Program-made: the position numbers and the translations under genes | In this document: positions 37,989-51,749 of the stretch, piece after piece | How the letters are laid out: each line of letters begins with the position of its first letter | Numbering within the stretch: the first letter of the stretch is position 1 | Assembly: GCF_040183065.1 (NCBI RefSeq) | Contig: NC_091117.1 | Location: 122,098,226 to 122,162,225, forward strand | Source of the DNA: Periplaneta americana | Lineage: Eukaryota > Arthropoda > Insecta > Blattodea > Blattidae | Direction of reading: 5' to 3' | Length of the DNA: 64,000 nucleotides | The notes under the pieces: generated by a model | What the model was told of the DNA's origin: nothing | Database searches by the model: none | The model's input: the letters and a program-made list of their open reading frames with translations, nothing else

Positions 37989-38362
37989 TTTTTTTTTCTT
38001 TTTTTTTTATTGCAACACAAAATTATATACAACAATAGCAATAACAAAACATTTCAAACAGCCAATACTTAATAAAATAATGGTCCCATATCAATGTTGA
38101 ATAATCTGAGTGAGATTTTCCTAATACAACAAAAGCAAATATTTCTGTACACATGATAGAATTATTATACTCCTACATACAAAAAGAACATTGTGACATT
38201 TTAAGGGTATATGCATTACTTTAACGTTCAGTTCAAAAGTATTTCAATTCCTCTGCTTAATGTTATTAGTTATCACATAATTAAGTACAAAAAATAAGTC
38301 TCAAAAAGTTAAAGAATCTTAAGTACTTGTTAAAAATAAGAAATAATTATAACAATAATAAC

Positions 38363-40560
<2,198 letters not shown>

Positions 40561-40733
40561 ATAATAACAATAATATACCCCCAAAATATATTCAGTGATC
40601 ATATTATCAGTCAAACAACAACAATTATTGCACTGATAAAGAAAATGAAACCTTTCCTACATACTACAATTTTATGAATTGATATTTTTATTACATTATT
40701 TCCATATAAATGTGTGGCCATTGCTTTAACATT

Positions 40734-43700
40734 TTAATCCAATATTGTTTCCATACAAAGTGCTAATCGCTTCACAATAGCTGCCTGTGTTGTCTTGGGT
40801 TTATAATAAAAACTTGGCTTGAGTATAAAGTTTAAATCTATGTATGTCACAGGGATATGCGCGATGTCACTAATATCCTGAATTGTAGTTTCCCAATATT
40901 GTTTAGTCCTCGGGCACTCAAGAAAGCGATGTTGAAGATTGTCCTCTTCTTGACAATAGGGGCAGAGTGATGTCCGGGCTAATTTTATATGGTATAATTT
41001 ACTGTTAGTTGGAAAAATATCATTGACCACTCGAAACCATAGGTCTTGCTGTTTAAAGGTCAAAACACTGTTTCGTATATTCTTCCAGATCCGTTTCCAA
41101 TTATACACAGGAAAACGGCACACAATTTTAGGAGCTGGCAAACTTCTATTCATATACTTATAAATATGTTTGGCCGTGACAGAATTTAGGATATTTTGTG
41201 GTATATAACTGATTTCCTGTTTGAAAGTGCGTATTTGTGGTGCATGACTTGGCAGACCTCGTAAATCCGGTGGATTCTCTAACTTGGTTATGGAGACCCA
41301 TTTAGAGAAGAATGTGAAGGAGAAGTCATCTCCCTGTCCTTGGACGTGAAGAAGATTCCGGTAGACGAACAGACTGAGTGCTTTAGTGTAAGGGTCAAAA
41401 ACTCCTAAGCCTCCTTGAGATTTTGCCAGGGTTAACTGATCTCTTGGTACTCGCAAGATCTGTCGGTTCCACAAAAACCACCCTGTAGCAGAACGCAATT
41501 TCTTACCAATTAGACTTGGAATGGGTAAAATTTGCGCCATATACCAAGCTTTCGACAAAGCATATGTATTGATATATTGCGCTCTCTTCACCAAGTCAGC
41601 GAATCGAAATTTTTGTGCAGACAAGACGTGACGAACAGCATTAGTGACCGAATTCCAGTTATATCGTATTGTTTGACTCAGATCGTTGAAGAAAGTGACG
41701 CCTAGGATTTTAATGGACGAGTGAATGCTGAGCCAACTAGGAAGTGGAATCTTGTCTTCTTTTCCGATGTACATAGCCTTCGTTTTCTTTTCATTTAATT
41801 GAGCTCCCGTTTCTCGACTATACTGTTGTATACATTGATACATTCTTGGCAATATGGTAGCATCAACTGCAACTATAGTGACATCATCGGCATAAGCTCG
41901 AATAATAGTGTCTGTATTCATAGGGTAAATACAAGAAATATTCTGTAACAGAGGATCCAAAGTGAGAGCAAAGAGATGCATAGACAGAGGGCAACCTTGC
42001 CGCACTGATCTTTCCACAGGGAAGCCTTGTGTAAGATGTCCGTTTACTAACAGTTTTGAATTACTAACAGCCATTATAATGCGTAGGCAAGCTATAAAAG
42101 CTGGGTCTATGTTTAACTCCATCATTCGTTGTAGTAGATAATTATGACGTACTCTATCAAATGCATGGTCAAAATCAAGGGAAATAAGCATATGACTTTG
42201 TTTATTTTGTTTTGCGACACTGATGCTATCACGAATTGCACATGTAGCATTGAGAATATTTCGGCCAGCCACTAAATATTGCTGATGCGGTCCTATTATA
42301 TGTGGAAAAATTGTACTCAAACGTGTCTTCATACACCTCATAAATATCTTGTAATCGCTGTTCAGGAGAGTAATGGGACGGTAGTCTAGAGCTGTCTTCG
42401 GGCAAGCAATCTTGGGTATGAGTACCATTATTCCCAAACAAATATCACTGGGAATAACAGGAGATGTCATAAGGGCGTTCATTATTTCTACCATTTCCCT
42501 CTTGATTATACTCCAAAACGCAATGTAGAACTCGACTGGAATTCCATCCGCTCCTGGTGACTTATTCAATGGACTAGCTTTAATAGCTGCCAATATATTT
42601 TGTGTTGTTAAAGGCGTTGTGAGTGTAGCTGATGGCGGGTTATTCTGACTGGCTTGTATATTGATACTTGGCGCAGCAACTGGTTCGGTATATAGATTCT
42701 TGTAATACTCGTACAAAACAGAACGTATTGATGGTTGTGCTGTGTGTATTACTCCATCAGCAGTAGTAATCATGTTAATATATTTTCTTTTCCCCCTCTT
42801 CGTCTCTCGAATGACATCATACATGGAAGTTGACTCCCCTGACATACTGTTGGACCGGGCTCGTATTTGTGTACCTCTATCTCGATCATGTTGAATTTTG
42901 AGGATACTTGCTTTAACTTTTTTCAGTAAAGTGGTTAATCGAGGTTCTGTTGAAGACGAAGCATATATGTCCCTCACTAATCTATACAAATATTCTTCTT
43001 GTCCTTTTATTTCCTTTTGTCGAAGAATGCTATAGTATTTCATCCATTTTCCTAATTTTTGTTTCGTATTGACCCACCATTCTAAAATATTTGGATACCT
43101 CGACTTCTGGCGTTGATATATTCTCCACTTGTGTTCCAAATCCTCTTTGAAATCCTCTTCCTTCAATATGCTTGTGTTAAGCTTCCATATTCCTCTGCCA
43201 AATGGAGTGGGTAGACGTGGAATTCGTAGGGTTATTATATAACCACAATGATCAGAGAAAGCGACCGGGCATATGTCTGTACCTCGAAGATTGGACTTCA
43301 GGTTGTGTCATATATATTCTATCTAACCTTGAAGCGCAATTATGACTTTTATATGTGTAAAGGGAATTTCGGCGTGTCTGTAATTTCCATGAATCCAATA
43401 GTTTTAGACCATCGATTATATTTTGGAGTTCCGGGCAAGGATGATATTCTCCGGAAGTGTCGGAGGCGTGTAATACACAGTTAAAATCTCCTCCTAATAC
43501 TAATTGTTCATTTTTACGTGCTAAAAGCGGTGTTATATCAGTCGTAAAAAACTTCTGACGTTCACGTCGTTTCTGAGAGCCTGAGGGGGCATACACATTC
43601 ACAATATGGATATTATCTACTCGGAGTGCTATTCCCCTTCCATCGGGAAGTTTAATTACGTCTGTATATGGAATGTGATCTTGAATCACTACAGCTGTTC

Positions 43701-43890
43701 CTCTCTCATCGGGTAGAACGTTGCATTCTATATTATAACCAAATATGCTGTGAAGGTCCGAAGTCCCGACCTCCTGCAGTAAGCCAATCTGGATGTCCAT
43801 ATTGCGAAGACACTGTGATAATAACTTAATTTTACGGGGAGAGGAGATATTATTGACATTTAAGGTAAGAATATTAATGACATCCGTCAT
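40734..43890 (-). pseudogene. LINE ORF2: endonuclease-reverse transcriptase, one frameshift
   Basis: The likely start is ATG at 43890 (MTDVINILTLNVNN). Endonuclease motifs: LLQEV (catalytic Glu), NVYAPSG, LGGDFNCVL (Asp/Asn) and SRLDRIYM. The final SDHCG lies in the next frame, because an extra base in the GGG at about 43267-43269 shifts the reading frame. RT follows: SPGADGIPVEFY, LISLDFDHAFDRV, SVRQGCPLSMHLFAL and AYADDVTIVAV (about 41890). Near the C-terminus is LCPYCQEEDNLQHRFLEC (about 40915-40968), a zf-RVT-type motif. Everything else is open, so the element was recently active. Confidence 0.9.
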
Positions 43891-44059
43891 GAACGATAAA
43901 TAAATATAGAAAGGGATTAAAGAAAGGAAAAATATGTTTAATAATCCAAAGGAGTGAGCTTTCTTAAACCAGAATGGATTGAAATGAGACATGATTAAAT
44001 GTGTCAAACTGAATAAGCATTTATCTTAGGTATGTCAATATAATAACAAGTGAAAGATA

Positions 44060-45376
44060 TTAATCTGTTACTCGCAGAGGAGGAAACCCCAACTTGCTGC
44101 CTTCATGCTTATATGGGTGTAACCTACCCGCTCTGTTGCCTCCTTTGCTTGTCTTCTGCGCGGCTATGTCCTTGTGTTGAGTAGCAGAAGTTGACCTGTG
44201 GCTGGTGTCGTCTGCGTCCATCATCTCATTCCATGTCTGGTCCGCTTCAAGTTGTGTAGGTATATGTGTACTAGATTGCTTCTCCAATGAAGATGATGTA
44301 CTACCGCCTTGTAAGTCATTCTTAACAGTTGACGTGTTATTTGATGTCTTACGTTTGTTATCGCACACAGAAGTCAGCTCAGATTGAAGATGCGCGCCGT
44401 CTCCTGACTTTTGTTGATCGGAATCTACACGGGTTCCCTCAATTTCATCTGCAGAATCAGTTTCAGAATTCACCGGAAGAGGTGTCGTCCCCGGATTTTG
44501 CTCTGCCTCTTCATGGTCACGAGTACTATGTTCCCGATGTTGTTCAGTCGTTGACCCATTAACTCCATCCCCTCTAGACTGCTTGTGTTTGTCAATTTGG
44601 TGTTCCGTCTCCATAATGTCCGATGGACGTGATATGATGTCATCATTCTCATTAAGGTTATCGGAAGCTTCACTCTCCTTTTGTTGACTAGAATGACTTC
44701 TGGGTGCAACTGTTGATCTCGACGTCGATTCGGCATTTTTAAACAAATCACTCATAGTGAAGACAGTTCTAGGGGCAACAGTGATTTTCGCTTTTAAGTT
44801 TCTGTTAGGACATGTATTCCGCAGATGGGATAATCCGCCACAGATGAAGCATGATTGTTCCTGGCCTGGATACGTCACATACGCCTCGTATGTAGCTACT
44901 ACAATGGTGGATGGGATCGGTTTGTCAATGACTATATTAACTAGCCTTATTCCGGTATCTACATGAAATCGATATCGCGACGACCATTTTTCACCATCTA
45001 TTTGTTTTACTTTCCCATAATTTTGGAAAACGTTATGTAATCGTTCATTGGGCACCTCGGGGGGGATATTTAACACTCTTACGACAGTACTTTCTTCTTC
45101 CGCTGGTGAAAGCGTAACGTCAACTCTATCTCCACTCTGTAAGGTTAAGGTTGATGACCCTTCGTAACGTTGCAGGTAATTCTCACACACTGTAGACGTT
45201 TTAAATTTCAAATAAACAGCATGTTGTTTACTTACAAGTTGAATTGTTTGTAGGTCGTCTTCTTGTACATTTAACTCGTCTGCTATCCATTGATGAATTT
45301 CCATAGCACTCGGACGTTGCTGATCCTTGTTAAATGTTGCTTTGATTGTATGCTGCCGAATAACTTTTGTTGCCAT
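44060..45376 (-). CDS. LINE ORF1, gag-like nucleic-acid-binding protein
   Basis: 438 codons, intact. It would coat element RNA in the retrotransposition particle. Residues about 95-180 include VVRVLNIPPEVPNERLHNVF, an RRM-like beta-alpha stretch. A single CCHC knuckle, CFICGGLSHLRNTC (spacing C-x2-C-x4-H-x4-C), lies at about residues 176-189. The rest (about 200-438) is low-complexity, rich in Ser, Thr, Glu and Gln, and probably disordered. The start ATG is about 126 bp from the inferred 5' end of the element. Confidence 0.85.
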   Translation of the reverse strand: MATKVIRQHTIKATFNKDQQRPSAMEIHQWIADELNVQEDDLQTIQLVSKQHAVYLKFKTSTVCENYLQRYEGSSTLTLQSGDRVDVTLSPAEEESTVVRVLNIPPEVPNERLHNVFQNYGKVKQIDGEKWSSRYRFHVDTGIRLVNIVIDKPIPSTIVVATYEAYVTYPGQEQSCFICGGLSHLRNTCPNRNLKAKITVAPRTVFTMSDLFKNAESTSRSTVAPRSHSSQQKESEASDNLNENDDIISRPSDIMETEHQIDKHKQSRGDGVNGSTTEQHREHSTRDHEEAEQNPGTTPLPVNSETDSADEIEGTRVDSDQQKSGDGAHLQSELTSVCDNKRKTSNNTSTVKNDLQGGSTSSSLEKQSSTHIPTQLEADQTWNEMMDADDTSHRSTSATQHKDIAAQKTSKGGNRAGRLHPYKHEGSKLGFPPLRVTD

Positions 45377-45502
45377 GTTAACTTATTATGCGTATATGAA
45401 CACACACAGAAATAAACAACAACCACTCAATGTTAGCTGCTTGCCTGCTCAGACCCAACGCGCTGCTGGACACGTCCTACTGCGACGGCTGTCAGAGCTA
45501 GA

Positions 45503-45976
45503 CTCGGAAAAAATCAATACTTTCGCGTCTGCGCACATCTCACAATTCACGACCTAGAACAAGGTCACTTCCGATCTTGTCAGATATAAATAAAATGTAT
45601 ACATCTGAATAATTTCAAGTTAGAAATATGGTCGAGCATAAAAAGTCGTATGAAACTTGCCTATAATGGTAATTAAGACGCTCGTATGAATATTATTACA
45701 GTACGCCGAATATAGATTTGAATGAATACAGTGATTATTTAATTTACAGTGTTGCATTGTACACTCTTCGACACAAAAATTACCTATGTCCTGTAGCGTG
45801 ATTGAGTCCACTTCGGACAGCGCCCGGTTCAAACGACTAGAGAAAGGATGTTTATTTTGCATCTAATTTACCCCTTGCAGATATATTTGTTCTTTATTAT
45901 TTATAATACTTGATGTATAAAAGGATATAAAGAACAACAAACAAATCAAAGGAAAAACAGAGCGGAGTCTTCCACT
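45503..45976. repeat. 474-bp direct repeat, right copy
   Basis: Second copy of 37515-37988. It begins directly after the LINE 5' end (minus strand) and then continues into unrelated flank (CGTGACCTC). Confidence 0.93.
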
Positions 45977-47021
45977 CGTGACCTCTTTTTTACTACACCG
46001 CCACATCAACTCTAAACCAGTTATGTCAACGAGAGCGTAAGCGCACCTCACCGCATGTTTGCGACATTCAGAACACGTAAGACATGCAGGTACAAGTCAC
46101 TGGTGAGCACAGTGGAAATCACTGGTAAATACAAGGGTTGTACATTAAATATTGAGGTAAAAGTCGTACATTTAAGTTTCAGGTTGACTGGATTCTTGAC
46201 TCTTAGGTAATGAAGTGGAGATGATACTCTTCGTTTGGTATGTGTAAATTATGTAGTTCCAAAGAGAAGCAGTGTGAAACGCCTGAAATTATCAGTCCAT
46301 CTACAGAATGATGAATTCAAATTTGGCTGTTTTTATTGACATTAAATAATAGTAAATGTATGTGAAGATGTATTTGTAGAGCTTCTTCCTCACAGGATTA
46401 TATTTATGTTTACAGAATGAAGTACAAACAAAAGTGTGTGCTGCTAATGGCGTAGACTCGTTACATGTCAGTTACGAGTTGTGTCTATAAATTTCCCAGA
46501 TTTTCGTACATAAATTCTCAGTTTGATGTGTCTTATAATTGCGATGTCCTTTGGTTAAACCAAGAAAAAGTTCTGTTCAAATTTTTTGAATTGCATGAAT
46601 ATATATCAGAATGTATAATAGAAAAATAGACATATTCCAGAATAGTTGACTATACATGGATCGAGGAACTTGACTTTCTGAAGAACATATTCGAGTATCT
46701 GAACGTTTTTAATTTGAGATCGCAAGGAAAGAATCAATTAATTTGTGACTTGATATAGTTAAAAGCTTTCAGATGAAGAGCTCACAGCACAATTTTTATA
46801 ATTTCAACGCCTTCAGTAATTGAAGTACGTGCCCAACAGGATTCCCGGACTTTTTGTCACAGGGATATTATGTCACATTGGAATTAATGCTTATCATGGG
46901 AGTTTGACGTCACAACAGAATAAATGTCCTATGTGCAGCATTATGTGTGTATCTAATGCCTATCTACTTCACTTGCGTGATTCGGGTTCCGAATACTGTT
47001 GATAGATGGCAGGACTGTGAC
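45977..47021. other. No identified feature
   Basis: Right flank of the LINE up to the next hAT. No ORF or repeat that I recognise. Confidence 0.4.
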
Positions 47022-47029
47022 CTATTTTC

Positions 47030-48231
47030 CAGAGCAGTGTATATTAGAGAGTACCGCATTCTTTTGATCCGACAAATGCCGACGCGGCGGCCATATTTAC
47101 TCCTGCGGAGACTCAGTACACCGCAAGACTTGCGTAGGAACACAGTTTCTAGTGTGATATTCCATCGTTATCTTGAATGCCGTGTTGTTGTGCAGTTAAT
47201 CAATGTGTAATCAATTGCTGTTGTACTGAATTAGCATTACAGCTTATTGTCTATACGGGTGACATGAATGTATTAGGAGAAAATACACAAACTATTAGGG
47301 GAAACACGGGAACTTTACTGAAGCAAGTAAAGCGATAGGTTTGGAAGTAAATCCCGAAAGGACAAAGTATATGATTGTCTCGTGACCAGATTCTGAACAA
47401 TTAGTTGTGTTTCTGGGTAAAGCTGTAAGTAAACCCGAAACAGAAAGGTCTAGTGAAGATGAATGTGAGCAAAAAAAATTGATATAGGCTAATTTGTAAT
47501 TTAACTGAAAACAGAAATATTGGCTTGAGTGAACAACAAGCTCTTTACTATTTGTTGGGATCAGTTTTGTTCAAAATAAAACAAAATAAGTTATATAGTA
47601 TTTGTGAAAACTATATTTCATATCTAATAACAGGGATGAATCTATAAATTTTATTAACATATTAGTGACTCAAGTCGTACAAGAAAATATCACTTGTATA
47701 CTCTTGTAAATTCGTGTCTGATATAATTCTAAATGCAGAAAAATGTAAAACGTTAAAAAAAAAGTATTGACACTAAAGGATTTGAAGTCTTTATTCATTA
47801 ACACTTCAACTCATACGTTCCCAATAAATTCGTTATAATATATTTGAAAAAGTCTTATCACTATTTTATGACTAGAATATATTTATTGTTAAGAAAAATG
47901 TCTGTTAGAGGAAATGTACGACAACAATTTGCTAAATGTGGCGGTCGAAATGTTGATGTGAGAATTGCACTAGAAAATTGCTGATGTTATCCCTATCCCT
48001 TGAAATGGACATAACATAAATAATAAAGTGTTATCTCTCATGAGTAATTTCACTATGACAATAATGTTTATTAGTTCTTGTCTCCTGTGTTCAATAAACT
48101 ACAACAACATGTATCATATCGCCTTTAATCACCATCGTTCTAGCATTACTGCTTACGCTTCTGTGCCGAGCAAGGAGTAAATATGGTCGCCGCCGTCGAC
48201 AATGCGGTACTCTCTAATATACACTGCTCTG
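47030..48231. mobile_element. Non-autonomous hAT element with internal LINE fragment
   Basis: TIRs CAGAGCAGTGTATATTAGAG and the inverse, extending through AGTACCGCAT and again in GGCGGCCATATTTACTCCT. Exact 8-bp duplication CTATTTTC at 47022-47029 and 48232-48239. 1202 bp. The interior has an RT fragment (47250-47480) and no transposase. Confidence 0.88.
47250..47480 (+). pseudogene. Non-LTR RT fragment inside a hAT
   Basis: Related to 13741-14140: the line GAGAAAATACACAAACTATT AGGGGAAACACGGG matches the end of that fragment. It continues downstream through the GLEVNPERTKYMI segment typical of the region after the YxDD box, then stops. Broken by frameshifts. Confidence 0.65.
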
Positions 48232-48267
48232 CTATTTTCAAGTTGTATACCATTTCGTCGGGCCACG

Positions 48268-48585
48268 TTAGTAGTTGTTATATGGTGTATACCACTTATT
48301 GAAATTTGTAAAGAAACTTCTGTGTTCTGGGTTGAGAGGAAAGTTCTGCCTCCTAATACGTCTTACGGTTCTTCTTCGGGAGTTTAACATTCGTTTCGCT
48401 GGACGCTGAAGCAATCGCATTTCGAACAATCGATGAAGTAGGTTCCGCAAACGTGGCAGCTTTAGTCTTAATTTCTTCTTTAAGTTTAGCAGCATTGTAG
48501 GGTCATCAATCAGGTACTTGGCTATGTTCTGTTTCTCATAACACAGACGCTTCATTCGCATCATTTGACGTAGTAATCTAATCAT
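48268..48585 (-). pseudogene. Possible FLYWCH/MULE-type transposase remnant
   Basis: Two overlapping minus frames are open. One reads EKQNIAKYLIDDPTMLLNL, and a shifted frame continues KTKAATFAEPTSSIVRNAIA, resembling the linker after a FLYWCH finger in MULE-like proteins (IK.KA......PS.I....). I do not see the finger itself. The assignment is weak; it could equally be an unknown repeat. Confidence 0.25.
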
Positions 48586-49343
48586 TTCAGCACACCATTT
48601 TTCACAGGCCTATGTTTGAGGTAGGCTACATGTACCCCTTATATATTAATTTCTTATCCCCTTTCGCTGTAGGTATGAATTTTGTTTCATCTGCCATTTC
48701 GAAATTTAATTGTACGAATTTTTAATTTTGTTAACTTGAGTTTTGCTTATATTCGCATGAAAGCCATTACGTTTGTTTTTACCATAGAAGCCACTTACTT
48801 TGTTGCGTACTATATTGACAATATACAATATATTCTGGCTATCCAAATATCGTGACAGTGTCCATGTAACGTAATTTTTAGTGTGACGTACTGCACCTGT
48901 GAAAAATGTCCGCGTGATATTTTATCACAGACCAATTATTTAGTCCTGACAGCTCAGCGCCGCAAAAGAAGGGAAGTAATAGTAGGAGTGGGGAGAGTAA
49001 TAGTAGGAGTGGGGAGAGTTCCGGAGTAGAGATAGGGCGAGCAATCGGTAAAGGCAAGCCAGTGAATAAACCAAACACCCCTTGGCGTAGCTCAGCCGTG
49101 GCGAAAATCCCATCGTGCGCCGAGCCACTGTGTAAGATGCAACGTGCATAGCACCTATGGAGGGAGGCGGACACCCGAAGGGGAAGGAAGCAACTGTCTG
49201 ACTTATTAACGGTTTTTCATTTTCCTTACATCAAGCACTTAAATAAAATTATATACAGTACAAGGCTACAAACTAATGTTTAGTACGTGTAACGAAGAAA
49301 GAAATGAACAAGAAAACATAGGACACATTATCACAACCTAAAA

Positions 49344-49619
49344 TTAATTGTCTTCAGAATGTCTCTGCGACAGAGTTTCAAAATCAGGAATTATGTCACT
49401 TAGTATCAGTCGTAGTTGATCATGAAGGTATTTGTCTGTCAGTCGTGATCTAAATTTGATTTTTACTATTTTCATTGTTGAAAATAATTTTTCACAAATG
49501 TAAATTGTAGCGAACATGGCTTCAACAGAGCAAGCGAAAGAACGAAGCTTCAAATATTTACCTTTTGCCAAAGATTTGAAAAGTTCAACATTTGTCAAGT
49601 CCTTACATCTAGCTTTCAT
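49344..49619 (-). pseudogene. GTF2IRD2-like hAT transposase C-terminus
   Basis: 91 codons open: ATIYICEKLFSTMKIVKIKF, then RSRLTDKYLHDQLRLILSDI and IPDFETLS. This is the hAT dimerisation region (CE.LFS.MK..K...RSRLTD..L). The N-terminal and catalytic parts are absent except for a decayed finger, so this is a relic. Confidence 0.75.
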
Positions 49620-49718
49620 TTAACATCACATTGTAAATCTGTGAGTTTAAATTGAAGATCTAACCGCATTATTCGTACTTCTGCTGAAAAAGGATCGACA
49701 TACAGAGATAATAATAAT

Positions 49719-50862
49719 TAGACTTCGTGGAATTGCCACGAGAATCGCAAGGTTTACTACGCACGCGGTATAGACTGTATGAGAAGGGGACGTGCAACGG
49801 ATGGAATATGCCTCTTATGTAAACACTGAGCAGTATACTACGGTTACAATAAAACCTGTATCCTGCATTCAAGAAATATAATGAATGATCATTGAAGTAG
49901 GAAGCGTCTAAACATGTAAATACACAATAGTAGTGAGATATATTAACTCTTAAAATTTAATGTAGTATACTCGCATCATCCTTGAATATGTGCATTGCAG
50001 TGAAGAGTTACATACGTACATTTTGAGCGACTGCAAAGTAACCTCCTCCGATGGTCACTTAAACAGTTTTTATATTGGGAAAATGTACGTTGAACAACAC
50101 ACGATGTAATACGTGCATATTTGAAGAATGGAAAATCACTACTTTTTAGTACACCAACTTCAGACGTCTTGTCGTGACCTGTTAGTACATCATTTATAAT
50201 ACGAAGTTGTGAATAGGCAGAATTTTTAGCAATAATGTTTCTCAACTAGCATTTCACTTTTTCTGAAATTAGTGAATTGTTATTTTGGATAACGGTTTGT
50301 GAGACTTTATACACTATATTGAGGGCTTCTGAGAGTTGTAGATAAGACGACTCTAACAGAATGATGCTTTTGAACACGATTTTAAAATTAGAATCAATGA
50401 ACAGAATACCTTCCAATAGCTGTTCAGAAGGCAATGATTTTACAGCTAAAACAGCGGAACTGTCTGTGCTATCCAATGCATTAATTACCTCCATTACTTT
50501 GCCGTAATATTTCGCTTAATAATTAACAGCACCCAACCACGTTGTCCAACGGGTCAAGACTGGCTGCGGGGGTAAGGATATTCCAGGGGCAATTGTTTGG
50601 AACAGCAACACACTCATTGTAGTATGATTAAATTCTTGTCTGCAGTGAACAAATGTTAAGCTTTGACTATTCCAACCACAGTAATGCAAAAACAAGTGCT
50701 TACATAGGTATACATTAGCTGTAGCTGCTATATCTATTTGGACCGGTCACATCTCTTAATATAAACTGCTTATACTACGAGACCGGTAGGTCGCTCACCT
50801 CTTCTATACTACCGTACATCGGCAACCTGATTGAATGCTGCGTGTGGCAATTCAACGAAGTC

Positions 50863-50864
<2 letters not shown>
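49719..50864 (-). mobile_element. Internally deleted hAT nested in a microsatellite
   Basis: TIRs TAGACTTCGTGGAATTGCCA and the inverse (one mismatch). ATAATAAT lies on both sides (49711-49718, 50865-50872), but in (AAT)n DNA, so the duplication is supported yet not certain. The relic at 20060 shows the corresponding unoccupied site with a different simple repeat. Confidence 0.75.
49980..50700 (-). pseudogene. hAT transposase C-terminal half, decayed
   Basis: Minus strand: LTRWTTWLGAVNY, a stop, then AKYYGKVMEVINALDSTDSS (from about 50550), a region ending ISEKVKC, and after another break FFKYARITSCVVQRTFSQYK and LSDHRRR. It is collinear with the C-terminal half of the transposases at 24682 and 32505. 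The BED finger and catalytic Asp regions are deleted. Confidence 0.75.

Positions 50865-50917
<53 letters not shown>
50865..50917. repeat. (AAT)n microsatellite
   Basis: About 17 AAT units flanking the nested hAT. Confidence 0.95.
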
Positions 50918-50922
<5 letters not shown>

Positions 50923-51749
50923 ACCTTTTAATGTTTCATCAGTAACATGTAGTAACTTATAATGCCATTTTATGTTATACAACCGTTTTCCTAATAATAC
51001 TTGTGAACAAATCATGCATTTAATATTCTCATCATATTGTCAGGAAAAAAAATGCATCTTCCCATCCTACTTGAAACTTTAGTTTTTATATAGGTACATG
51101 GTTTCGAGAGAGATATTGCGACGATACGCCACTCGCAGGTCAGAGACAAATACAAATGGAACGGAGTTTGACTGCAGTGAGTGAGAGAGAGGGTGGGGGG
51201 TTGTAGGTAGGAAGCAAGGGAAATTCACTGCGAGCCACAATGTGCTCGTGAGTCGCATTTTCGCCATGGCTGGCGTAACTAAATGGATTCGCCTGTCCCG
51301 CGCGCACATCTCCGGCGACTGTCAGGACTAAATAATCGTACTGTACACAGTGACTAAAAGTCCGCGTTACGTTCTGGATGTGACAAAAAGTCCGGACACG
51401 ACTCAACAGTGTAAAATACTGCAACGTTAAAAAAAAAAATCTCTGGGAAGAGTTCCATAGATGATTTAAAGACAATGACCTGCTCCAGCCCAAGTTGGAT
51501 TTGTTTTGTGATCCTTACTCATCAGACCCAGAAAATAAAACATCACAATTACAATTACAGTTACAATTGAATACCTGAATTGACAAACATTCAAAGTCAA
51601 AAATTTATCGAATTCGACTTTTCACCTGACAAGTGGTGTTTTGCATAAGCTACAATTCTGTAAAAAAAAAAAAAAATCCCAAGTCCGACTCTAAGCCTGT
51701 GTTTTTGAGTCACACAGATATTTATTTGAATACTCGCATTGCAAGCCTA

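Larger units (their letters stand above)
48935..51336 (-). mobile_element. GTF2IRD2-like hAT element, copy 2, with nested hAT
   Basis: Ends ATTATTTAGTCCTGACAG and its inverse. The minus-strand order matches the + strand relic at 20060-21066: end block with GTTTGACTGCAGTGAGTGAG, a BED-finger-like piece near 50960-51050, a simple-repeat tract, the C-terminal transposase region (49619-49344), and an end block with CCCGAAGGGGAAGGAAGCAA. A second hAT (49719-50864) is inserted at the microsatellite. Confidence 0.7.
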
